Shown in pieces: positions 50,201 through 59,000 of a stretch of 64,000 nt of DNA. Numbering within the stretch: the first letter of the stretch is position 1; the number at the start of each line of letters is the position of its first letter. A program made the translations under genes and the position numbers. The DNA is taken from NCBI GenBank assembly GCA_946480785.1, contig CAMLLD010000002.1:1-64000 (forward strand), read 5' to 3'. A model generated the notes under the pieces. The model ran no database searches. It was not told the DNA's origin and was given only the letters and a program-made list of their open reading frames with translations. This DNA comes from an uncultured Blastocatellia bacterium. Its GTDB lineage: Bacteria > Acidobacteriota > Blastocatellia > Pyrinomonadales > Pyrinomonadaceae.

Positions 50201-53034
50201 CTCGCGATAACCACCGCTTCACGAACCTCTGCGTGTTGTTCCAGCGCCGACTCAATCTCACCCGGCTCGATGCGAAAGCCACGGATCTTCACCTGCTGGT
50301 CCACCCGGCCCAGATACTCCAGTTCCCCTCCGGCGCGGTAACGCACGAGGTCGCCGGTGCGGTAAAGCCGTGCGCCCTGCACGCCGCTGAACGGATCGGG
50401 AACAAATCGCTCCGCGCTCAACGCAGGACGCCCGAGATAACCTCGCGTGACACCTGCGCCACCAACGTAAAGCTCGCCGGGTACGCCCTGTGGCAACAGT
50501 TCCATCTGCTGGTCCAACACGTAACCGCGCAGGTCGCCGAGCGGGCGCCCGATCAGGCTGCCGGCGTTTGCCGCGAGATCCGCGAGGCGCACACGCCTCT
50601 CGGTGACGTGCACGGTCGTTTCGGTGATGCCATACATGTTCACGAGCTGCGGCAGTTCGTCGCCGTGATCTCGAAACCACTGGCCCAGACTTTCAAAGTC
50701 CAAAGCCTCGCCGCCGAAGATCACCAGGCGCAACGCCAGCGACTGCTGCACCTCGCGCTTTGCCACTTCATCAATCCGGCCCAACTGACGAAACGCGGAA
50801 GGCGTTTGGTTGAGCACCGTCACACCTTCACGAACGAGCATTTCGTAGAACGCCTCAGGCGAGCGACTAACCAGGTAAGGCACGATGACGAGTCGCCCGC
50901 CATACAACAGCGCTCCCCACATTTCCCAGACGGAAAAATCAAACGCATAAGAATGAAAGAGCGCCCACACGTCACGCTCATTGAAGCCGAAGGAGTTCTC
51001 CGTGGCGCTGAACAACCGGCAGACGTTGCGGTGCGTCACCATCACGCCTTTGGGTTTGCCGGTCGAACCTGACGTGTAGATGATGTAGGCAAGATTCTCC
51101 GGGGAGACGTTTGCGGTTAACGACTCTTCACTCGCGCGCTCGATCTCCTGCTGCTGTTCGTCCAGACAAACCACACGCGCCCGGTGCGACGGCAGGCTCG
51201 GCGCTAATGACTGCTGCGTTAACAGCACCGGCGCGGCTGTGTCTTCCAAAATAAAAGCGACACGCTCGGGCGGGTAGGCCGGATCGATCGGAACGTACGC
51301 GCCACCGGCCTTGAGCACCGCGAGCAATCCGACCACCATTTCCGCCGAACGCTCCATGAAGATGCTGACCAGGACGTCCGGGCCGACACCGAGTGTGCGC
51401 AGGTAATGCGCCAGTTGATTGGCGCGCTGGTCCAACTCGCGATAAGTGAGGCGTTGGTTTTCAAAGTCGAGCGCGATCGCGTTTGGCGTGCGAGCGGCCT
51501 GCGCTGCGACGAGCTCGTGCAGGCAGTGCTCGACGGCGTATGCGCGATCGTTGTTCAAAGCGAGCAGTTGCTGTCGCTCATGCTGCGGCAGCAATTGCAA
51601 GCGCGCGACGAGCTGCGTCGGATTTTTGACGATGGACTCGAGTAGCGTTTGATAGTGAGTCAGCAAACGCTCGATCGTCTCCGCGTCAAAGAGCTCAGTG
51701 CTGTATTCGAGAAAGCCTGTCAGCTCGTTTTCGGTGTCGACAAATTCGAGTGAAAAATCATATTTCGAGGTCTGGCTCGTTGCGGGTAACTGTCGGACCT
51801 CGAGCTGGTGCAGGTTAAGCTCCGGCGCCAGGCCGCTGTGTACGGCGAAGACGACCTGGAAGAGTGGATTGCGATTGAGCTCGCGCTCCGGTTGCAATTC
51901 CTCGACAAGCTTGTCAAACGGCAGATCCTGGTGTTCGTACGCTCCCAGCGCGACTTCGCGGACGCGTTGCAGCAATTCGCGAAACGTGAGCGTGCCTGAG
52001 ACCTTCGTGCGCAGCACGAGAATGTTGAGGAAAAATCCGATCAGGTTCTCGGTTTGACCGTGATGCCGGTTCGCAATCGCACTGCCGACGACGATGTCGT
52101 CCTGTTGCGTGTACCTGTATAGCAACACTTTGAACGCCGCCAGCAGCGTCATGAACAACGTCGTGCCTTCACTATCGCTCAGACGCTTAACGGCATCGCC
52201 CAGCGCTCGCGGGATCGTGAAATTCAATCTGGCGCCGTTGAGCGTCGTTTGTGTGGAACGCGGTCGATCGCTGGGAAACTGTAACGGCGGCGCGCCGGTG
52301 AGTTGCTGTTTCCAATACTCGAGTTGCGCGTCGAGCTGAGCGCCTTGCATCCATTCGCGTTGCCACTGCGTGAAGTCAGTGTACTGGATGGATAACTCCG
52401 GCAATGGCGAGACTTTGCCTTGCGCAAATGCCTGATAGAGTGCCGCGGTTTCTGCGATCAGAACACCCATGGACCAGCCGTCGGCTACTATGTGATGCAG
52501 CGTGAGTATGGCCCAATGATGTTCGCGATCGAGCCTCACGAGTGTCGCTCGCAGCAACAGATCGTGGCTCAGATCGAAAGGACGCCGTGCTTCTGCTTGG
52601 AGGAGACGGCGCGCACAGGCCTCACGCGCGCCCGGCGACAAGCTACTCACGTCCGCGATCTTCAGCGTGAGACTGCGTGACGGAGCGCACACTTGCACCG
52701 GTTCTCGGTTGACGACGTTGAAAGCCGTTCGCAGTGCATCGTGGCGGCGAATTATCTCGTTGAGGCTTTGCTCCAGTGCGGCGACGTTGAGTGGTCCTTT
52801 CAGCTCAACGGCCTCCGGAACGTTATAGAGTGGTGTGGTTTGATCGACCTGGCTGACAAACCATAGTCGCTGCTGACTGAAGGAGAGCGGTATGGGCCCG
52901 GGCTGCGGGCGGCGCGGGATCTCGTGGCTGCCGTTGGTTTGAGCTGCTTCTTTTTGCAACTCTTTCAGCAACAGCGCTCGTTGCGCAGGCGATAGCCGCT
53001 TCAGTAACTCGGCGCGATCGATTGTTTTGGACAT
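44293..53034 (-). CDS. NRPS2: C-A(Thr)-[N-MT]-PCP-C-A(Asn)-PCP-C
   Basis: 2913 residues. C1 is 45-490 (HHIVADG). A1 is 505-960 plus 1265-1300, pocket D699 F700 W703 N742 I G M800 V H K1296, the classic Thr code DFWNIGMVHK. An N-methyltransferase (975-1240; WNNSYTGTPIAAEEMRDW, VLEIGCGTGLLLF) sits in the loop between LIAYIVPE and the a10 segment, the standard site for NRPS N-methylation, so N-methyl-Thr is predicted. PCP1 has S1353. C2 is 1415-1850 (HHIVSDG). A2 is 1870-2360 with pocket D2068 L T2072 K2108 I G E2158 V G K2354, an Asn code. PCP2 has S2410. C3 (2470-2905, HHIVCDA) has no partner A domain and should accept into NRPS3. The start follows NRPS1's stop by 9 bases. Confidence 0.94.
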   Translation of the reverse strand: MSKTIDRAELLKRLSPAQRALLLKELQKEAAQTNGSHEIPRRPQPGPIPLSFSQQRLWFVSQVDQTTPLYNVPEAVELKGPLNVAALEQSLNEIIRRHDALRTAFNVVNREPVQVCAPSRSLTLKIADVSSLSPGAREACARRLLQAEARRPFDLSHDLLLRATLVRLDREHHWAILTLHHIVADGWSMGVLIAETAALYQAFAQGKVSPLPELSIQYTDFTQWQREWMQGAQLDAQLEYWKQQLTGAPPLQFPSDRPRSTQTTLNGARLNFTIPRALGDAVKRLSDSEGTTLFMTLLAAFKVLLYRYTQQDDIVVGSAIANRHHGQTENLIGFFLNILVLRTKVSGTLTFRELLQRVREVALGAYEHQDLPFDKLVEELQPERELNRNPLFQVVFAVHSGLAPELNLHQLEVRQLPATSQTSKYDFSLEFVDTENELTGFLEYSTELFDAETIERLLTHYQTLLESIVKNPTQLVARLQLLPQHERQQLLALNNDRAYAVEHCLHELVAAQAARTPNAIALDFENQRLTYRELDQRANQLAHYLRTLGVGPDVLVSIFMERSAEMVVGLLAVLKAGGAYVPIDPAYPPERVAFILEDTAAPVLLTQQSLAPSLPSHRARVVCLDEQQQEIERASEESLTANVSPENLAYIIYTSGSTGKPKGVMVTHRNVCRLFSATENSFGFNERDVWALFHSYAFDFSVWEMWGALLYGGRLVIVPYLVSRSPEAFYEMLVREGVTVLNQTPSAFRQLGRIDEVAKREVQQSLALRLVIFGGEALDFESLGQWFRDHGDELPQLVNMYGITETTVHVTERRVRLADLAANAGSLIGRPLGDLRGYVLDQQMELLPQGVPGELYVGGAGVTRGYLGRPALSAERFVPDPFSGVQGARLYRTGDLVRYRAGGELEYLGRVDQQVKIRGFRIEPGEIESALEQHAEVREAVVIASGDPSEEPRLIAYIVPEQNHVPQNGDHELSAEQVAQWEMVFNENYSQPSSEPDPTFNITGWNNSYTGTPIAAEEMRDWLDQTVDRVLSLRPQKVLEIGCGTGLLLFRLAPHCARYVATDFSPIALDYIQQTLSLRNENLPQLELLQRHADNFAGLNEGAFDLVVLNSVVQYFPSIDYLLHVIEGALRVVKPGGSIFIGDVRSLPLLEAFHRSVQLQQAPPSLPAAQLEQRVKRHMAQEEELIIEPDFFSALRKEFSRIGDVRVLSKQGCYQNEMTQFRYDVILRLDELVDPQPESNGNLKPWARYANNPLEGRFARRLVPKLRAFLHEQLPDYMVPSAFVLMDAMPLTQHGKINRRALPAPEQARPELEDIYVAPRTHCEKELAALFGHVLGVMQVGLHDNFFDLGGHSLLATQLLSRIRETFPDKEITLRHIFESPTVAGLAQQIEATSTVGQNLPPLTPAPRGRESCELPLSFAQQRLWFLHQLEPDSAVYNCPAAVRFTGALNIAALAQSFNEVAHRHEVLRARFSMRDGSPVQIIVPSLQVPLPLIDLSGLPAERMEAEIERLSRLEAQRGFDLSNDVLLRTKVLRVSVAEHVVLVTMHHIVSDGWSIGVLMKEVGTLYEAYAKGSAVTLKPLAVQYADYARWEREWLQGAVLEEQLDYWKQQLAGAPVLELPADRPRPAVPSYSGAYESFELAQDLTTALNELSRRLDATLFMTLMAAWQALLHRYSGQSDVVVGTPIANRHHAETENLIGFFVNMLALRVDVSGNPTFAELVQRVRETALEAYAHQALPFEKLIEELQPERDTSHSPLVQVVFALQNAPQGDLTALDLKLNYVEVETSTAKYDLVVNVYEIDNKLSIVFTYSTDLFDAASMQRLGRHFKSVLTAAVEKVDRRVSELDFLSAAERRELIVERNATAAVYPVEKCVSELFEEQARRSPAAVALVYNGTEITYAELQKRVELLAAHLQQRGAGRGGHVGIFLDHSIETIVAILGVLRTGATYVPLDTDHPRTRLAFIFADAQLEFVLAQQALLERLPLHEGVRVILMDRDDWQRVSAEGHSPVSVAASDTAYVIYTSGSTGRAKGVKISHRALVNYLSWCRDVYVKDEEASFALYSSLAFDLTVTSLFTPLLTGNRLIIYGRADRFPVYSIVQDDLVDVLKLTPSHLALIKDRDNRNSRIKRLIVGGESFSTELAAQVHRSFGGHVEILNEYGPTEATVGCMLYRYDPQRDRRSAVPIGRPAANVQIYVLDEHLNPTPENVIGDLYISGAGLADGYINSAELTAQKFISNPFVAGERMYRTGDRARWLNNGELEYLGRGDEQVKYHGYRIELSEISSALNQHPQVRNSVVLLRKDHRGEDTLVAYYVARREIETAVLREFLRDYLIKETIPNVFVYLSRMPLTLNGKVDYRALPELQESKQSKGEYVAPGTVVEEVVADIWANLLGLERVSLHDNFFELGGHSLIATQVMVRVQKTTGVELPLRTLFQNPTVAQLAAQIEAAMRKGVVSSAPPIVPVARAGELPLSFAQQRLWFLNQLEHGQATYNVPAAMRLTGKLNLPALHQSLTEIVRRHEVLRTSFADVDGRPVATVTQASELRLRVIDLQTIDRDRRERQVLRLARAEADRAFDLTEPPLLRVTLVRLEPEEQVVLFTMHHIVCDAWSIALVMKEVRRLYEMYSRGNPSPLPELAIQYSDYAVWQQQWLQGEVLDEKLTAWERQFGDNPPLLELPIDDRSRASLPARASRQKLLLSRELIKELKALGQRENATLFMTMLAAFQCVLHRYSGQVDMVVGTGVANRNRREIEDLIGFFINMLVVRTDLSGNPTFTQLLARVRRATLAAYMFEDLPFEKLVETIQPDRNVAATSLLKLSFWHQSVPMTSFSLEGLTFTPLELNNERVYFDLMAELVEGDEGFTVRLSYDTNQFTAETIAQLLTDYEALLQSLVEQPELRLLDTFSTPEYEAATR

Positions 53035-53043
53035 GGTTTGTTG

Positions 53044-56000
53044 CTAAGCGGGACTCTGGCTTTCGAGCATCTCTACCAGGGCGAAGAGCTTCTCATCACT
53101 AGCCTTCGAGAGAATCGACTCTTCAATCAACTCCGCGAGACCGGCGATCGTCGGATATTTGAGGAAGTCACGCAGACTTAATTCGACGGCAAAGTTTTTG
53201 CGAATGCGAGTGACGAGTTGAGTTGCAGTCAGTGAATGTCCGCCAGAGTCGAAGAAGTTGTCGTGAATTCCAACTCGGTCCGTGCCGAGTATTTCACTCC
53301 AAAGTGCCGCCAACTCGCTTTCAGTCGACGTTCGCGGCGCCACAAATTCCCCGACCGGACGCGCATTTTGCGGACCGGGCAGCGGCAGCGACTTGCGATT
53401 GATCTTTCCATTCGGCGTCAGCGGCAAAGCATCGAGGACCATGAACACTGACGGTATGAAATGCGCCGGTAGACTGCGTCTGAGAAAGTTCTGAATCTCC
53501 GTCACCGAGAATTGAGGCTGAATCGTTTCCGGGATCGCGTGAGGTACGCTGCGGCGCTGCGTCCTCGCCTCCGAAAAGGCGTAAAGCATCGCGACATAAA
53601 CGTCGTGTCCGTTCCCGTTTTCGTTTACCACCATCGAGTCGTCCACGACGAATTCAAAACCGTGTGTTTCGAGCAACGACGTGATCCGTTTGAGTATCGA
53701 TCGGCTGTGGACTTCGATCGCAATCTGTTTGATTAACCGCCAATCCTCTTCCTCAAGGCCCGATAAAACGTCAAACTCACTTCCCTCGACGTCGATCTTC
53801 AACAGATCGATTCGCTCGACACCGAGTTCTCGAATGACCTCCGAAAGCGTCTTAACCTGACAACTGTACGTCTCTCCACGCAGGTATTCGTTGAGCAGCT
53901 CATCAAGTTGTGAAGACGGCAGCAGATCCTGTTCGTTCTCTCGCGCTGCGTTATGGATCCAGTCAGTCACAATCGCCTTCGTGTCCTGTTTATCGCCGGC
54001 GCTGTTTGCGGTGCGGCCCGACAGTCCCGCCGCTTCCGGATAGAACGTAAAGCTGGCGATTGTCGAATTACTGGACAGACCATGATTGAAGAGTTGTGCG
54101 TTAGCGTCGTGACGAGTGACGTTTGCCTGCAACAACTCAAAGTTAGGCGGCAGCGGCTCGAAAGAATAGATTTGCGCGGTCGGACACTTTCGTCGCGCAA
54201 ACAGCGTGAAGAGTCCGATGTTCGCGCCCACGTCGAAGACGACGGCGCCGTCGTTCAGCGTGATTCCATGCTTCAAATAGACCTCGTCTTCAAACACTTC
54301 CTTGCAGATAATACTGGTTTGAAAACTCCCGTGATGCGCCACGATCATTCCGTTCGGCAGTCTGAAGCCGGATTGATTGGCGTCTATAACTTCTCCGCCC
54401 TGCGCTAGCTGCGGAACGATGTAAGCAACGAGACTGCTGTCGCCGGGCGTGAGTTCCTTGATGGCGACGACTGCTTCACGCACGGAAGCATGCTGTCGCA
54501 AAACGGTCTCGATCTCGCCGAGCTCGATACGATGACCGCGCAGTTTCACCTGCTCATCCACGCGTCCTAAAAACTCCAGACTGCCGTCAGCCCGATAGCG
54601 GACGAGATCGCCGGTCCGGTACATGCGCGTCCCGCCTTGCGGGTTCCACCGATCCGGCACAAACCGTTCGGCAGTTAAATGAGCCTGCTTCCAGTAACCT
54701 CTGCTGAGTCCGGCGCCGCCGATGTAGAGTTCGCCCGTCACTCCCGCAGGCACAGGCATCAATTGCGTGTCCAGCACGTAGACCCTCTGGTTTGCGAGCG
54801 GCTTGCCGATCGCCATCGTTTGCACACCACGGTCGCCGGTATAAGTGGTGGACCAAATCGTCGTTTCCGTTGGTCCATACATGTTGTGTACCTGCGCGCC
54901 GGTGAGTGTTTCCAGTTCGGCGACGAGCTCGCTTGCGACTGCTTCGCCGCCGAGCAAAAGATGCTGCAGGTTTTTCATTGCCGCGCGGGAAGCAGAGTCG
55001 AGTAAGAGCAGACGCGCGAGCGAGGGCGTACATTGCAGGTGCGTTACGCCGTGTTTCACCAGTTGAGTTGCGATTGAGTAGTCAGCTTCTTCCTTTGTTA
55101 TCCGGCTGCGTTTTCTGAGCTGGTCCAAATAAGTCAGGTTGGAAATGACGGTGTCAACGTCAACTCCGAAGTCGATCAGGCAGGCAACTTCATCGACGTT
55201 TGCGAGCTTCAGGCGATCAACCATCTGCACACACGTTTCCGGCGTGCCGAACAGACCGCTCGTTTGATAGTAGCGGTCGAACGCATGGGCCAGTAGTGCC
55301 TCGAGATCGTCACTCGTCAATTCGTCTGCGACTTCATGGCCCAGGCTGCGCAGAAAGTTCTTTGCCAGGCCGATCGAGCTGGCGAGATAGCGGCAGAGAG
55401 GTCCCTGCACTTTTTCGGCGACGTATGCGAGATCGGGACCGACGAAAGTGTGCAGCATGAGCGTCACGAACGGCTTTGCTGCGCTTCCCTTTCGCGGTCG
55501 CCATGCTCGCCGATAGATCTCGATCTTCTCCGCCAGTTCTTCAACACTCTGGCCCAGCAGGTGAGTTAACAGATTCGCTCCGGCTTCACCCGCCGCGCGA
55601 AACGTGTCCGGGTGTCCGGCGGTCGTGATCCAGAACGGTAACTCCGGTTGAATCGGTCGCGGATGAATCCTGATTTCGACGTCGTTGCCCGCGCCGCCTT
55701 TGAAGTTAATTGCGTCGCCGCGCCAGAGGCTGCGCACTGTTTCGAGTTGCTGCAACATCAGTTGCTTGCGCTGCGGATATTTCTCCGGCGCAAACACGAA
55801 GTCGTCTGCATGCCAGCCCGAAGCAAACGAAACCGCGATGCGGCCGCGCGAGAGATTGTCGACAAAGGCCCACTCTTCCGTGACGCGAATCGGATGATGC
55901 AGCGGCAGTACCACACTGCCGGCGCGCAATTGAACCCGGTTGGTGATCATCGCGAGCGCAGCGCTGGTCAAAGCAGGGTTTGAATATAGACCACCGAATT

Positions 56001-59000
56001 CGTGGAAATGACGCTCCGGCGTCCAGATCGCGGTGAAGTCATGTTGGTCGGCAAACTTTGCGCCTTCCATCAGGAGACGATAGCGATCTGCGGCTGGTCC
56101 ACTCTCTTCGCTCGCAAAGTAGAAAAGACTGAAGTCGATGTTCCGGTTTGGTGAGATTGTTTTCGACTGTTCGATCGCGCCGGATACAGTTTCTGCTTCT
56201 GACTGTATTACGACCTTGAAGCCCCGCGTCAGAGTCCACAGCAACTCGAGCACGGAGATGTCGAACGAGATGCTCGTCACGGCCAACCACGTACCCGTCT
56301 CCCCCGGTGCGAAGCAGCGATCGACGCCCGCGAAGAAATTGACGACGTTACGATGCGAGATCATCACGCCCTTCGGCAACCCGGTCGAACCGGACGTGTA
56401 GATCAAGTAAGCGAGATTTTCCGCCGTGCTCTCGCACGCGGGATTCTCTTCGCTCTCACCGGCAAACCGCAGCCACGAGCTGTCCAGAGAAACGCGGTGC
56501 ACATCTTCCGGTAAGTCGAGAAGCATCCCATCCTGCGTCAACACGATGTGTGTTTGTGAGTCTGACAACATGAAGCGCAGGCGATCTTGTGGGTAGCTCG
56601 GATCGAGAGGCAGATAGACGCCGCCTGCTTTGAGCACACCCAGCATCGAGATAACCATTTCCGCCGAACGCTCCAGGCAGATACCGACACAGACCTCAGG
56701 TCCTACACCCAGTTGCTTCAGATAGTGGGCCAGTTGGTTTGCGCGGCGATTAACTTGCGCATAAGTGTATTGTCGATCCTCGAAGACTAAAGCGACGCCG
56801 GCCGCGGCCTCGACCTGCGCCTCAAAGAGTTGATGAATACAACTCTCGCGTGCGTAATCCGTTTGCGTAGCGTTGCGGTCGTGCAGCAATAGCTGTTCGT
56901 CTTCGCGCGTCAGCAGTTGCAGCTCTGAGATTTTCTTTTGCGGATGGCTGACAATGTCAGTGAGCAGGACTTCAAACTGCTGCACCATCTGTCTCATCGC
57001 CGGCGCGTCAAGGAGATCACTGTTGTATTGCAGCAAACCAGCAAGCTCGTCTTCGTCCTCGGCCATCATCAAGGTGAGATCAAACTGTGCCGCAGGTTGG
57101 TCCAGCGCCAGCGGTTCGAGCACCAGACCGCCGATCTCCAGGCGCCGTCCGTGCTCGCCGAGAGCAAACGCCGACAACTCGCGTTGTTGCGGCGAGGGCG
57201 GCTGCTGCCACGAGAACATCACCTGAAACAACGGCGCCCGGCTGGCATCGCGTTCAACCTGCAGCCGCTCAACCAGCAGGCCGAAGGGATAATCGTCGTG
57301 ATTCATCGCTTCGAGTACTGTCTGGCGCACCTCCTGATGCATTGCTTCGAAGCTCAGCTCCGGTGAGATTCGCGCCCGCAGCGCAACCGCATTCGCAAAG
57401 TAACCGACTACAGAACGAAATGCAGCAGCACTGCGGCCGGATGTGAGCGAGCCAACGAGAAAATCATCCTGGCCCGTGTAGCGATACAAGAGAATTTCAA
57501 ACGCGGTGAGCAAAGCCGTGTAAACAGTGCTGTTGTGATCGCGTGAAAACTGTTTGAGTTTTGCGGCGAGTTCCTTACCAAGATGAAAACGCTCGTTTGC
57601 GCCGGCATACGTTTGCACGGCGGGCCGCGGTCGTGCAGCCGGCAGGTTGAGGACGGGCGGCGCACCGCTCAACTGTTTTTGCCAGTAGCTCCAGAGTCGT
57701 TCGCCTTCAGAGCCGGCGAGCATCTGCGCCTGGCCCTGAGAGTAGTCGAGATACGTGACCGACAGCGGCGGCAGATTTGGGCTCGAGCTATTTCTTTCTG
57801 CTTCGTAGATCGTTCCCAGCTCGTTGATGAGCAGCGCGAGGGACCAGAAGTCCACGATCATGTGATGTGCGACGAGCAGTAGCACATGTTCGTCCGGCGT
57901 TCGCTTGAAGAGACTTACACGCAGCAACGGACCGGTCGTGAGATCGAACGGACGCACACTCTGCTCGCGGAGATACTCCGCCACTGTGTCCTCGCTAAAA
58001 TGCGTAGCGTCTTCGTAGTGGAAACTGATAGTGGCGGAATCGTCGACGCGCTGCACTGGTGCGTTTGCTACGAGGGGAAACGTGGTGCGCAATGCCGGAT
58101 GGCGCTCGACCAATTTCTGCAGCGACGATTCGAGTACGCCGGCGTCGAGCTGCGAGTGGACCCGCGCGGCAGCGGCGATGTTGTAGGCCGCGCTTTCAGG
58201 CGCGAGCTCATGCAGGAACCACAAAGCACGCTGGCCGTAAGAGAGTGGCGCATCTATTTGTTGGACCGTGGCAGGCGTTCGCAACTCCGCTGGAGGAGCC
58301 GTTAATAAAGAGAATACTTGTTCTGCCGTATCGGCCAGGCTGGGACTTTGCAGTAGATCCACAACAGTCAAATTCACGCCCAGAGTTGTTTCCAACGCAT
58401 GTGTGAGATCGACTGCAAGTAGTGAATCGACGCCGTAATAAACCAGCGGGCGATGGCTATCGATCTCGGCAGGATTGATATGCAGTCGCGTCGCCAGCGC
58501 GTCAATCAACCACTGCTCGATCAAACTCTGGTCTGGGGAAACACGAATCGAAGTTGCGAGCAGCTCGTCATCGTCCTTGCTGACTGAAGGCTCTGTGCTC
58601 GCGCGCCACGTCGCCAGCGCGGCAAACTCATCTTTCAGAAAACTCGCACGACATAAATGACGTTGAATCTTGCCGCTCGACGTCTTTGGCAGACTGCCGG
58701 GCTTCAGCAAAGCGACGGCGTAAGCCTGCAATTCAAATTCTTCGGCTACGGCCTGTCGGATAGTGCCTATCACGTCAGTCAAATCCGAGTCGTGATGTCG
58801 ATCAAGTTCATGCAGCACTACGAGGCGTTCTTCGCCCGACACGTCAATTGAAAAGGCCGCACCGCCGCCGGCTCGGAGACTGGCGTGACTCATTTCTGCC
58901 GTTAGCTCAATGTCCTGCGGAAAATAGTTACGCCCGCGGATGATGATCAGATCCTTGAGCCGGCCAGTGACAAACAGTTCTCCGTCGCGCATGAAACCAA

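Noticed and set aside
49870..51072. 400-codon open frame on the plus strand inside NRPS2
   Set aside because: It lies wholly antisense to the Thr adenylation/N-MT region, whose protein motifs are continuous. The translated sequence has no recognisable domain; it is a codon-bias shadow.
44293..53034. Calcium-dependent lipopeptide (DxDG motif) interpretation
   Set aside because: The predicted order contains no Asp-X-Asp-Gly run; methylaspartate and hydroxyaspartate alone are not enough for that class.
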